A DNA stretch of 64,000 bases from Ga0077536 sp943370145 (lineage in GTDB: Bacteria > Pseudomonadota > Gammaproteobacteria > Ga0077536), in assembly GCA_943370145.1 (NCBI GenBank), contig CALRPY020000018.1:1-64000 (forward strand), written 5' to 3'. Positions 42,814 through 50,793 of the stretch are shown one piece after another. The notes under the pieces were generated by a model, which saw only the letters and a list, made by a program, of their open reading frames with translations, was not told the DNA's origin and did no database searches. Numbering within the stretch: position 1 is the first letter of the stretch; each line of letters opens with the position of its first letter. The position numbers were made by a program, and so were the translations under genes.

Positions 42814-43590
42814 ATGCGATCCACCTCCACATCATCAGGCGCAACTCCCGCCGTCGCGCTCGTCGTAGGCGGCGGCCCGGGCATCAGTGCGAGTTGTGCA
42901 CGCTTGTTTGCCCGGCACGGGCTGCGGGTAGCCGTGGCCGCGCGTGATCCCGACAAGCCAGTCATGTTGGCCTTGGAACGGGAATTCGATGTCCAACGCT
43001 TTGCCTGCGACGCTGCGGATCCCGCAGCCGTCGCCGAATTGTTCGCCTCTGTGCGCCGCACGCTGGGCGTCCCAAGTTTGGTGGTGCACAACATCGACGG
43101 GCGCTCTCTGGAGATTCTCCGTAAACCCATCGCCGAGGCCGACCCTGAGCTTGCTCGCCAGGTGCTGATTGACTCAGCGTTCAGCGCCTTTCTGGTCGGC
43201 CAGCAGGCAGCGAGCTACATGCTGGGGGAACCGCCGGACGAAGCGGGCCGGCGCGGCACGATTCTGTTCACCAACGCCAGCGCCGCGTTGAAGGGTTACC
43301 CGCGCAGCGCAGCGTTCGCCATGGCCTGTCACGCCAAGGCCGGCCTAACGCAAAGCATGGCTCGCGAGCTGATGCCGCAGGGAATCCATGTGGCGCATGT
43401 GCCAATCGACGGTGCTGTTGGCTGGGTACGTGAAGACGGTTCGCGGCAGCACCGACTCGCCGGCTCTGACGAAAACGACAACCTGCTGCACCCCGATCAC
43501 ATCGCGGCGACTTACTGGAACCTTCACGAGCAGCACCGTTCGGCCTGGTCTGTGGAAATCGTTCTTCGGCCATGGGTCGAGAACTGGTGA
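42814..43590 (+). CDS. SDR-fold protein lacking the canonical Tyr/Lys
   Basis: This 258-residue short-chain dehydrogenase fold protein has a nucleotide-binding start VALVVGGGPGISASCARLFARHG and the acidic strand CDAADPA. At the active-site position, where YxxxK is expected, the sequence reads SAAFAMACHAKAGLTQSMAR. The Tyr is Phe and the aligned Lys is Cys, so normal dehydrogenase chemistry is doubtful. A Lys three residues later might substitute. It starts at the ATG at 42814, after GAGAGG. It is the middle gene of the island operon. It may bind cofactor without classic catalysis, or act in a divergent way. Confidence 0.85.
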   Translation: MRSTSTSSGATPAVALVVGGGPGISASCARLFARHGLRVAVAARDPDKPVMLALEREFDVQRFACDAADPAAVAELFASVRRTLGVPSLVVHNIDGRSLEILRKPIAEADPELARQVLIDSAFSAFLVGQQAASYMLGEPPDEAGRRGTILFTNASAALKGYPRSAAFAMACHAKAGLTQSMARELMPQGIHVAHVPIDGAVGWVREDGSRQHRLAGSDENDNLLHPDHIAATYWNLHEQHRSAWSVEIVLRPWVENW

Positions 43591-43702
43591 GCAGGCATTC
43601 CTGGCATGAAGTTACCCATCGCCACCAAGCCACGCGCTGTCGGCAGTCGGCGATAACGCTCGCGCTGCGGGAAAGCGATTTCCACGAAGAAGGAATTTTG
43701 AG

Positions 43703-44740
43703 ATGACATCGACAACCAAGCGAAAGTACTGGGGCATCATTTCCCCGAACATGCTGGCCGCGGCGGTGGCCGAAGCAGCCAGACAGCAGGAGAGCGCCGG
43801 ACTCGCCGGCACGTATTCATGCCAGGTCTACGGCCCCCCGTTCTCTGCCCTCGCCGCAGCAGCAACGTCCACATCCCGCATGAGTCTCGCGACGGGCATC
43901 GCGATTGCTTTGACCCGAAGTCCCTTCGAGACGGCGATGGCCGCCATCGATCTCGACCATCTCAGCGATGGACGGTTCATCCTCGGGTTGGGCTCGAGCG
44001 TGAAATCGTGGACGGGCGGCATTTTCGGCATGCCGTATGAGAAGCCCGTTGCGCAATTGCGCGAAGCCATCGAGGTGATCCGGAAAGTCATTGCCCTGAG
44101 CCACACGGGGACGCTGACGCAACACAAGGGCACGTACTACGAGTTCGACTTCTCCGAACTCCAGCCTCCACCGCCCCCCTTGCGCACGCGAGTGCCGATC
44201 TGGATTGCCGCGCTGCGCAGCGCAATGACCCAACTCGGCGCCGAGGTCGGTGACGGCGTCATCGGTCACCCGATGTGGACGATCGACTGGCTCAGGGAAG
44301 TGATCGCCAAGGACATCAAGAAAGGGCTGGACCGCAGCCATCGGCACCGTTCCGATATCGAAGTCACCACCTGGCTATGGACGACGCCGAACAGGGACCG
44401 GCGAAAATCGATCGAGGATGCCCGGGCTGTGGTCGCCTTCTATGCCGGCGTTGCGCAGTACGAGCCCTTCTTCGCTGCCCATGGGTACGCTGAGGAATGC
44501 AAGAAGCTGCAGCAGGGCGTACAGCAAGGCAGCTACAAGAGCGTCGTGCACTTGGTGCCGGACGAGATGGCAGAGAAATTCGTGTTGGCGGGGACGCCGG
44601 ATGAAGTCCGCCGACGTCTCGAGCCGATGTGGGAATTCCTTGATTCCGTGGCACTGTTGCCGCCCCTCTACACGCTTTCCCAGGAAGAGATTCGATCCTA
44701 CTTTCATACGATCGGTGAAACGTTCTATTCGGATCTCTAG
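43703..44740 (+). CDS. LLM class flavin-dependent oxidoreductase
   Basis: This 345-residue luciferase-like monooxygenase fold (TIM barrel) uses FMN or F420. Family segments are MSLATGIAIALTRSPFETAM, LDHLSDGRFILGLGSSV, AIEVIRKVIALSHTG and PIWIAALRSAMTQLGAEVGDG. It has no attached flavin reductase, so reduced flavin must come from elsewhere. It is the third gene of the TetR-controlled operon, 112 nt after the SDR. Oxygenation or oxidation of a hydrophobic compound followed by hydrolysis by the first gene's product is a reasonable scheme. The substrate is unknown. Confidence 0.9.
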   Translation: MTSTTKRKYWGIISPNMLAAAVAEAARQQESAGLAGTYSCQVYGPPFSALAAAATSTSRMSLATGIAIALTRSPFETAMAAIDLDHLSDGRFILGLGSSVKSWTGGIFGMPYEKPVAQLREAIEVIRKVIALSHTGTLTQHKGTYYEFDFSELQPPPPPLRTRVPIWIAALRSAMTQLGAEVGDGVIGHPMWTIDWLREVIAKDIKKGLDRSHRHRSDIEVTTWLWTTPNRDRRKSIEDARAVVAFYAGVAQYEPFFAAHGYAEECKKLQQGVQQGSYKSVVHLVPDEMAEKFVLAGTPDEVRRRLEPMWEFLDSVALLPPLYTLSQEEIRSYFHTIGETFYSDL

Positions 44741-45194
44741 CCCGGATCTGGTGACCGGCGAACTGTCGGCGGGTCCATTCAAGATCGATCACGGTATCCA
44801 TTGGCACATTGGTGGCGTGGACACTCGTTGTGCCGGGAGATCGCGGGCGATGAACTCGTTCAGACAGCGCGCCGGACCGCCGGAGTACTGAAAACCCCTT
44901 GCGGCAAGCGGGCTGGGTTGTGCCCTGATGCAGGGAGTATGAAGACCTCGACGCGATAGCTGGCGCTGTCATTCGTCTGGTGAAACGGGGGCAATGACAG
45001 TGGAATCCGCTCAAAGCCCAGTGTGTATATCCCTTTTGCTCTCCAAATGGCGTGTACGGAGTGTGTGTGCCGTAGTCGAGCCATTCATAGACGGGTGGCA
45101 GCAGGTCTTGGCCGACCGACACTGACTTTACGTGGCAGGCGCGATTCACAAGTATATGAAAAATAAATTCTTTACTATCCGCTGCTCCACTTTC
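44741..45194. other. Gene-poor right end of the island
   Basis: This stretch of 454 bp is comparatively AT-rich near the repeat. On the minus strand a frame beginning at GTG 45149 encodes VSVGQDLLPPVYEWLDYGT and then a protein-like stretch with PYTPFGEQKGYTHWALSGFH, before becoming unlike coding sequence. It could be the 5' remnant of a lost gene. I do not recognise it, and no start signal is clear. Confidence 0.4.
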
Positions 45195-45234
45195 AATCCG
45201 AGGGTCGTAGGTTCAAGTCCTACACGGCGCACCA
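45195..45234 (+). repeat. attR: partial tRNA-Lys copy, right direct repeat
   Basis: These 40 nt are identical to the 3' part of the tRNA-Lys gene, including CCA. The 5' half of the tRNA is missing, so this copy is not functional. It marks the right boundary of the island. The chromosomal backbone resumes directly after it. Confidence 0.9.
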
Positions 45235-45255
45235 CTTCCCCGCGATAATCGGCGC

Positions 45256-46008
45256 ATGGTCCAGTCCGCCCTGTTCCTGTCCGTCACCGCGCTGGCCGCG
45301 TGCGCACTGGGGCTCGCGCTGCAGTCTTGCGGGCGCTTCGTCTTCCGGCGCCATGGCCGGGCCGACACCCGCGATTACGCGGCAGTGCTCGGCCTGCGCA
45401 TCGCCGCGCTGTTCAGCATCGTCGCCGGCCTCATCGTGAACTCGACCTACGAGGAATACGCGGACACCCGCCGCGCCCTGCTCGCCGAGACCAGCACGCT
45501 CGGCACCCTGTACAGCCTTGCAGGCACGCTGGCGCCGGCGCGCGCCGCGGAAACCCGGGCGCACATCGTCGCCTACCTCGGCCGCGTCATCGACGAGGTG
45601 ACGGAGGAACCACAGGACCATGCCAGGATGGCGCGCAGCTCACAGGCACTCTACGCACTCTGCGAGCGCAGTCCCGAGGACCCCGACGGCGCGTGGACGC
45701 TGGGCGAATACCAGCGCACCTGCTCGACCCTCGTCGACCTGCGCGGACAGCGGCTCGGCCGCGCGCTGGAAAACGAACAGGAACGCATTCCCCTTGCGCT
45801 CTTCCTGTTCACCTCACTGGGCGCGCTGGCCCTGCTGCTGGGCGTCTTCGAGCGCACCCGGCTGCACCTCGCGCTGGGCGCCCTGTTCTACCTCGTCGCG
45901 GGCCTCACCTTCGCACTGATCCACGGCATGAGCGAACCGTTCCACGGCCCGCTCGCCATTGATGCCGCACCGCTGCTGCAGTTGGCGCGGGAGTTCAGGG
46001 TGGAGTGA
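45256..46008 (+). CDS. DUF4239-like (bestrophin-like) membrane protein
   Basis: This 250-residue protein has an N-terminal helix (LFLSVTALAACALGLALQS) and a second one (AALFSIVAGLIVNSTY). A soluble middle domain of about 100 residues with conserved LLAETSTLGTLYSLAG follows, then a C-terminal helical pair ending EPFHGPLAIDAAPLLQLAREF. This layout matches DUF4239, described as bestrophin-like. Function is unknown and ion transport is only a suggestion. It is the first backbone gene after attR, 21 nt from the repeat. Confidence 0.65.
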   Translation: MVQSALFLSVTALAACALGLALQSCGRFVFRRHGRADTRDYAAVLGLRIAALFSIVAGLIVNSTYEEYADTRRALLAETSTLGTLYSLAGTLAPARAAETRAHIVAYLGRVIDEVTEEPQDHARMARSSQALYALCERSPEDPDGAWTLGEYQRTCSTLVDLRGQRLGRALENEQERIPLALFLFTSLGALALLLGVFERTRLHLALGALFYLVAGLTFALIHGMSEPFHGPLAIDAAPLLQLAREFRVE

Positions 46009-46237
46009 GTTCGTCGGGGGCCAGGCGGAAAGTCTGCCATCCGGCCACTAACACGCCGGCATCGCGCGGGTCGGGGCCGGACACCACGCCCGGCGCGAAA
46101 CCGTGGCCGCTGTCGCCGCGCCCGGGAGCGCCGCCGGTTCGGGTTCCGTTCCGGCGGGGCACGGTAGCGGGTTGCGATCGATCAAGGCCGCCCGAGATTT
46201 TTTCCCGACATGGCCCGTGCTCTGGTACAAGTCCGCC

Positions 46238-46726
46238 ATGGAAATCTATTCGGACAAGCAGGTCCTGGCGCGGCTGACCCAGCTCGAAAGCGAGATCGCG
46301 ACGCTGCGCGACGGCTATCTCGTGGTCAACAAGCGCTATACGGAAACGCTGCGCGGCCTGAAGGAACTGACGGACAAGGCGGTGGAGGCCACGATTCGCG
46401 CGGCGGTATCGGCGGAGCGCTCGGCCGATGCCTGCCGGAAAGCCGCCGAGGCCGCCGTGGCATCGGCGTCGAGCTTTCTCATCGAGGCCACCGACGCGGC
46501 GGCGGCGGCATCGAGGAATGCAGCCCTTGCCGCCTCTGAAGCCGCAGCGGCAGCTTCGGCCGCGGCGGCGGCCGCCGCCGAGGCCGCGGCAATCCAGGCG
46601 GAGGAAACGGCCATGCAGGCCGCGGCGGAAGCGGCGCAGGCGACTGCACGCGCAACCTCGGCGGCGGCGGAGGCCGCGCGCCTGGCCAATGAGGCCGCCA
46701 AGGCCGCGGAATCCCTCAAGCGCTGA
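46238..46726 (+). CDS. Small alanine-rich coiled-coil protein
   Basis: I do not recognise this family. The protein is 162 residues from the ATG at 46238. The first 60 residues form a charged helix (DKQVLARLTQLESEIATLRDG). The remainder is a very long Ala/Glu-rich helix with AAEAA-type units and almost no aromatic residues. No signal peptide or membrane segment is present. A phasin-like, scaffold or DNA-associated role would all fit, but none is supported. A second coiled-coil gene follows, so the two probably work together. Confidence 0.6.
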   Translation: MEIYSDKQVLARLTQLESEIATLRDGYLVVNKRYTETLRGLKELTDKAVEATIRAAVSAERSADACRKAAEAAVASASSFLIEATDAAAAASRNAALAASEAAAAASAAAAAAAEAAAIQAEETAMQAAAEAAQATARATSAAAEAARLANEAAKAAESLKR

Positions 46727-46781
46727 TCGGGCAATGTTCGCCGTCACGGAATCAGGCATGGAAGGCGAGGAGGGATCGGCC

Positions 46782-47078
46782 GTGGAGAACCGGGTCAGTC
46801 CCGCCCTGAACTACGAACTCATCCGTGAGAACAGGGCGCTGCTGCTGAACCTGAGGGACGCCGAGCGAACGGTGCTGAGCTTGCGCCTCGACGCGGTCCA
46901 GCGCGAGATAGACCATCTCAAGCTGAACCTCGGGCTGCAGCAGGCGAGCGCCGAAGTGTCGAAGCTCCAGACTGCGCTGGCAGCGGTCAGGCAACCAAAC
47001 GACCAGACCGGCATCGAACTGCAGCCGGCGCCGCCTGCGCCCACTCTCGGGGCGCCAGGCGCGACCACCGCGGGCTGA
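46782..47078 (+). CDS. Small coiled-coil protein with Pro-rich tail
   Basis: This protein is 98 residues if started at GTG 46782, which is preceded by GAGGAGGG at ideal distance. An ATG at 46734 or 46758 is possible in frame. It contains a heptad-rich helix (ELIRENRALLLNLRDAERTV, REIDHLKLNLGLQQ) and a C-terminal Pro/Ala/Gly tail. There is no signal peptide. It begins about 55 nt after the Ala-rich coiled-coil gene. The likely pairing suggests a hetero-oligomer. Family unknown. Confidence 0.55.
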   Translation: MENRVSPALNYELIRENRALLLNLRDAERTVLSLRLDAVQREIDHLKLNLGLQQASAEVSKLQTALAAVRQPNDQTGIELQPAPPAPTLGAPGATTAG

Positions 47079-47104
47079 GGCCCCCCGCTCGCGGGCGCGC
47101 CGCG

Positions 47105-47554
47105 TCAGCGGTCCCCGGTCGCCGCACGTGAGAAGTTGTGCCAGCCGGTCTGGCTCCAGTGTTCGTCGAAGCTCGCGAACTCGGCATAGCCGCCGGCCGG
47201 CGCGGCATCCGACGGCAGCGCAAACAGCAGGTAGCGGGCGCCGCGCGCGCAGTCGGCCGGCGCCAGCGCGAGCGCGACGATTTCGAAGTCGCGGCCGGGC
47301 CGCGGCCCCTGCTGGTTGCCCGGGTAGTCCTCGCCGCGACCCGCGAACACCTCGCGCCAGGTCGTCGCGCAGCGCCCGCCGTTCGGATTGCCAGGGCTGC
47401 CCCAGGCAATCGTGTCACCGGCGATGACGATCGTTTCGTAGATCGCTTCGGCCGCGCGGTCGTTGCCCGTCCACGCACCGGCCAGCAACGTGCCGGCGGT
47501 GCAGGGCAGGCTGAGCGTGGCAAGCAGCAGGGATGCGAGCGGGATCCTTATCAT
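47105..47554 (-). CDS. Uncharacterised secreted protein
   Basis: This 149-residue protein has a clear signal peptide from the ATG at 47554 (MIRIPLASLLLATLSLPCTAGTLL). The mature part is rich in Gly, Trp and Pro (AWTGNDRAAEAIYETIVIAG, TIAWGSPGNPNGGRCATTW) and has two cysteines that could form a disulfide. I do not recognise the family. It is convergent with the coiled-coil pair and divergent from the FMN protein gene. Confidence 0.6.
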   Translation of the reverse strand: MIRIPLASLLLATLSLPCTAGTLLAGAWTGNDRAAEAIYETIVIAGDTIAWGSPGNPNGGRCATTWREVFAGRGEDYPGNQQGPRPGRDFEIVALALAPADCARGARYLLFALPSDAAPAGGYAEFASFDEHWSQTGWHNFSRAATGDR

Positions 47555-47737
47555 GGGAATTACACGCCTCACGGAAGAGCGGGTCGACAGCCGTCTCACG
47601 CGAGATGGTCGCCGAATCGCAAGGCATGCGTAAGAGCACTTCTCCCGCGCGACGCGCGGGCCATGCGTCACGCAGGGCCGGCGCGACACGGACTGTTATG
47701 ATCGCCGCACGCCCATCTACGCAGGAGGCAGGTAGCC

Positions 47738-49411
47738 GTGCTGCACACGCTCGATTCGTATCTCCCCCAACGTTACTGGGCCTGGGCCGGCTGCATCGCG
47801 GCCACCGGCGGCTGTCTCGTGCTCGCGGCGTGGTCGTCGTGGTTCCTGTGGCCGGCGGCAGCCTGTGCCGCGTTGTCCATGGTCGGCTACGCGGACTACG
47901 CGCAACCCCGCCAGGCGATCCGCCGCAACTACCCGGTGCTCGCGCACTTCCGCTTCTTCTTCGAATACATCCGGCCGGAAATCCGCCAGTACTTCATCGA
48001 GTCGGACACCGAGGAACTGCCCTACTCGCGGGCCCAGCGTTCGATCATCTACCAGCGCGCGAAGGGCGTGCCCGACAAGCGGCCGTTCGGCACGCAGCGC
48101 GACGTCTACCAGCCGGACTACGAGTGGATCAACCACTCGATGGTGCCGGCCGAAATCGCGAGCCATGACTTCCGGGTCACGGTGGGCGGCGCGGACTGCG
48201 CGCAGCCCTATGCGGCCAGCGTGTTCAACATCTCGGCAATGAGCTTCGGCGCGTTGTCGGCCAACGCAATCCTTGCGCTGAACGAGGGCGCGCGGCGGGG
48301 TGGCTTCTACCACGACACCGGCGAGGGCTCGGTATCGCGCTATCACCGCGAAGCGGGCGGCGATCTCGTGTGGGAAATCGGCTCCGGCTATTTCGGCTGC
48401 CGCGACGCCGACGGCCGCTTCGACGCCGAGCGCTTTCGCGCGAACGCGACGCTGCCACAGGTGAAGATGATCGAGGTGAAGCTGTCGCAGGGCGCGAAGC
48501 CCGGTCACGGTGGGGTCCTGCCCGGGCCCAAGGTCTCCGCCGAGATCGCCGAGGCGCGCGGCGTGCCGGTCGGCGAGGACTGCGTCTCGCCGCCGCGGCA
48601 TTCGGCCTTCGGCACGCCGCTCGAGATGATGCATTTCGTCGGGACGCTGCGGGCTCTTTCGGGCGGCAAGCCGGTCGGCCTCAAGTTCGCGATCGGCCAC
48701 CCGTGGGAATGGTTCGCGATGGTGAAGGCGATGCTGGAGACCGGCATCGCGCCGGACTTCGTGGTCGTCGACGGTGGCGAGGGTGGCACCGGCGCGGCGC
48801 CGCTCGAGTTCGCCGATCACGTCGGAGCGCCCCTGCGCGAGGCGCTGATGCTGGTGCACAACACGCTGGTCGGCGTGAACCTGCGCGACCGCGTGCGCAT
48901 CGGCGCGTCGGCGAAGATCGTCACCGCCTTCGACATCGCGCGCACGCTCGCGATGGGCGCGGACTGGTGCAATGCCGCGCGCGGCTTCATGTTCGCGCTG
49001 GGCTGCCTGCAGGCGCAGGCCTGCCACACCGGCCACTGCCCCACCGGCGTGACGACCCAGGATCCGAAACGCATGCGCGCGCTGGTCGTGCCGGACAAGG
49101 CCGAGCGCGTCTTCCAGTTCCACCAGCAAACCCTGCACGCGCTGAAGGAGCTGCTGGCCGCCGCCGGCCTCACGCATCCGTCCCAGGTCGGGCCCGAGCA
49201 CGTGATTCGGCGCGTTTCATCCACCGAGGTCCGCTCGCTGGCCGCGCTGCACGCGTGGGTCAGGCCGGGCGAACTGCTGGACGGGGTGCCAGACCTGCCC
49301 GTGTTCAAGGTGTTCTGGGACGTCTCCCGCGCGGACAGCTTCGCCGCCCCGCCGAATGTGCTGTCGATGCAGTCGACGAAGATCGCGGTGACGCCCTCCA
49401 CCGCGATCTGA
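47738..49411 (+). CDS. FMN-binding glutamate synthase family protein, membrane-anchored
   Basis: This 557-residue protein has two N-terminal hydrophobic segments (about residues 15-55). The rest is the FMN/iron-sulfur domain of glutamate synthase (SVFNISAMSFGALSANAI, GGDLVWEIGSGYFGCR, VVVDGGEGGTGAAPLEFADH). The 3Fe-4S cysteines lie in GCLQAQACHTGHCPTGVTTQD. There is no glutaminase domain and no separate small subunit nearby. The physiological reaction of this stand-alone family is not established. It may be an FMN oxidoreductase linked to membrane electron flow. Confidence 0.88.
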   Translation: MLHTLDSYLPQRYWAWAGCIAATGGCLVLAAWSSWFLWPAAACAALSMVGYADYAQPRQAIRRNYPVLAHFRFFFEYIRPEIRQYFIESDTEELPYSRAQRSIIYQRAKGVPDKRPFGTQRDVYQPDYEWINHSMVPAEIASHDFRVTVGGADCAQPYAASVFNISAMSFGALSANAILALNEGARRGGFYHDTGEGSVSRYHREAGGDLVWEIGSGYFGCRDADGRFDAERFRANATLPQVKMIEVKLSQGAKPGHGGVLPGPKVSAEIAEARGVPVGEDCVSPPRHSAFGTPLEMMHFVGTLRALSGGKPVGLKFAIGHPWEWFAMVKAMLETGIAPDFVVVDGGEGGTGAAPLEFADHVGAPLREALMLVHNTLVGVNLRDRVRIGASAKIVTAFDIARTLAMGADWCNAARGFMFALGCLQAQACHTGHCPTGVTTQDPKRMRALVVPDKAERVFQFHQQTLHALKELLAAAGLTHPSQVGPEHVIRRVSSTEVRSLAALHAWVRPGELLDGVPDLPVFKVFWDVSRADSFAAPPNVLSMQSTKIAVTPSTAI

Positions 49412-49419
49412 AGCGCGCC

Positions 49420-49815
49420 TCAGGCGCGGAAGATCACCGCCAGGAAGGCGGCCGCGCCCAGCAGCAGGACGACCAGCGCGACGAACCAGCTCGTCGCGCG
49501 GTGCAGCGCCGGATACTGCCGGCGCAGCGCCCGCAGGCCGCGCACGTGCTCGACCAGGCCGAGGGCGAGCGCCAGCAGCCCCACCGCGATCAGGATCAGC
49601 GCGAATTCCCGCGGCCCCACCAGGTAGGCGTGTACGTGCTGCCGCGAGGCATCGAACTGGAAGTACTTGTAGATCGTGAAGCCGAAGGTGATGAGGGACG
49701 TCGCGGTGCTGACCCAGGCCATGAGCGTGCGCTCATAGGCGAGCCGCGTGCGTTCGAATGCGAGCGCGGTATCGATGTCGAAGGTGCGGCGCTGTTCATC
49801 GAGCGCTGGTTTCAT
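49420..49815 (-). CDS. DUF202 family membrane protein (YidH-like)
   Basis: This 131-residue protein starts at the ATG at 49815. The DUF202 signature ALAFERTRLAYERTLMAWVSTATSLI leads into the first helix, and two more membrane helices follow (FALILIAVGLLALALGLVEH, FVALVVLLLGAAAFLAVIF). Function is unknown. It converges with the FMN protein gene, 8 nt apart, and lies 70 nt downstream of marC. Confidence 0.85.
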   Translation of the reverse strand: MKPALDEQRRTFDIDTALAFERTRLAYERTLMAWVSTATSLITFGFTIYKYFQFDASRQHVHAYLVGPREFALILIAVGLLALALGLVEHVRGLRALRRQYPALHRATSWFVALVVLLLGAAAFLAVIFRA

Positions 49816-49885
49816 TGCGGGCTGTCCCTGGTCGCCTGGCACCAGCGTAGCGCAGCCTGCGCGAAAAAATCCCGACGGCCAATGC

Positions 49886-50635
49886 TCACAGCACGCCCAG
49901 CGTCGTCAGCGCCTTGAACATGATCTGCAGGCCCAGCGCGACCTGCACCACGCCGAGCACGGCGCCGAGGATCGTCAGCACGACCAGCAGGGCCCTCACG
50001 ATGTGGCGTGTCAACAGCATCACGACGAGGTTCAGCAGCATGATGGCCAGCACCACGGCCCCGACCTTGAGGCGCGATGCGGGGTCGGGGCTCAAGGCCA
50101 GGAACACCACCAGCGCCGCGATGCCGTAAGGGGTGACGATCGTCGGAAAGGCGAGCGGCGCCAAGGCCAGGCGGGAAATCGAAGGGGGGCCCTGCGCGGC
50201 GGCGGGCATCTGCTCCGGGCCCGGCAGCGCGAACTGCTGGAGCGTGGCCTGCAGGGCATTGAGGAAGAGGATGATGCCGCCCGCCAGCGCCAGCATCGGC
50301 AACGGGATCCCGAAATTGCCGAGCACCCTTTCCCCGATGAGCGCGGCAATCAGCAGGGCCGCGCCCGAAAAGGCGGACGCCAGCAGCGCCAGGCGGCGCA
50401 CGTAGGTGGGCTCGGCACCCTGCGTGAGCCTGGCGAACGGTCCGACGATCTTGAACGGGCCCAGCATCAGGAACAGCAGGGCGAAGACCTTGGCCAGCGA
50501 GAAATCCGCGGCGGGCACGGGGTCGGCGGCCCCGTCCGCCGCCACGGCGAGGCCCGCTGCGGACAGGGTCAGGAAGACCACCACCAGGATCTCCAGGCGA
50601 TGCGGCCCGCGGCGCGCGGTGTCGGCGAGTTGCAC
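49886..50635 (-). CDS. MarC family integral membrane protein
   Basis: This 249-residue protein starts from GTG at 50635, which is preceded by AGAGG at 9 nt. The frame is open further upstream. It has an N-terminal signal-like helix and five to six further helices, including KVFALLFLMLGPFKIVGPFA, VLGNFGIPLPMLALAGGIILFLNALQ, PTIVTPYGIAALVVFLALS and VVLTILGAVLGVVQVALGLQ. The MarC/UPF0056 family has unknown transport function. Its 5' 108 codons are duplicated at 54703-55026. Confidence 0.85.
   Translation of the reverse strand: MQLADTARRGPHRLEILVVVFLTLSAAGLAVAADGAADPVPAADFSLAKVFALLFLMLGPFKIVGPFARLTQGAEPTYVRRLALLASAFSGAALLIAALIGERVLGNFGIPLPMLALAGGIILFLNALQATLQQFALPGPEQMPAAAQGPPSISRLALAPLAFPTIVTPYGIAALVVFLALSPDPASRLKVGAVVLAIMLLNLVVMLLTRHIVRALLVVLTILGAVLGVVQVALGLQIMFKALTTLGVL
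50312..50568 (-). repeat. marC core repeat, copy 1
   Basis: This 257-nt segment is about 98 percent identical (six mismatches by eye) to 54703-54959 in the same orientation and without gaps. Divergence begins abruptly towards the start codon. Confidence 0.85.
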
Positions 50636-50742
50636 GTGGCGGATCCTCTGTCTCTTGTGTGCGCGAAGCGCCCTGTTGCGGCGTGGCGGCCATGCGCGCG
50701 CCATTACGGGAGGATCCACGATGTCGCTCCGGCGCGGCGGCG

Positions 50743-50760
50743 ACAATTGGACCTTGGTCC
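50743..50760. promoter_or_regulatory. Repeated motif A, ACAATTGGACCTTGGTCC
   Basis: The 12-nt core GGACCTTGGTCC (half-sites GGACC/GGTCC) is found again at 54593-54604. The 17-nt form recurs with one mismatch at 56331-56347. It lies between anSME and marC, about 110 nt before the marC start. Confidence 0.5.
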
Positions 50761-50793
50761 CGGCCGAAGCGGCCCCGTCCGTCGCGCCAGCGC

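Larger units (their letters stand above)
40357..45234. mobile_element. 4.9 kb genomic island in tRNA-Lys, no integrase
   Basis: The segment lies between direct repeats of the tRNA 3' end. It holds a TetR regulator, an alpha/beta hydrolase, an SDR-fold protein, an LLM flavin oxidoreductase and two gene-free ends of about 0.5 kb. Base composition looks less GC-rich than the flanks, particularly at the ends and around the operators. No integrase, excisionase, replication or transfer gene is recognisable. It is therefore a decayed or trans-mobilised element. Confidence 0.8.

Noticed and set aside
45995..46759. Minus-strand frame opposite the Ala-rich coiled-coil gene, ending in a protein-like tail
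   Set aside because: Most of it is a Gly/Arg-rich shadow of the Ala codons. Only the last 30 residues look protein-like, and there is no start for a short version.
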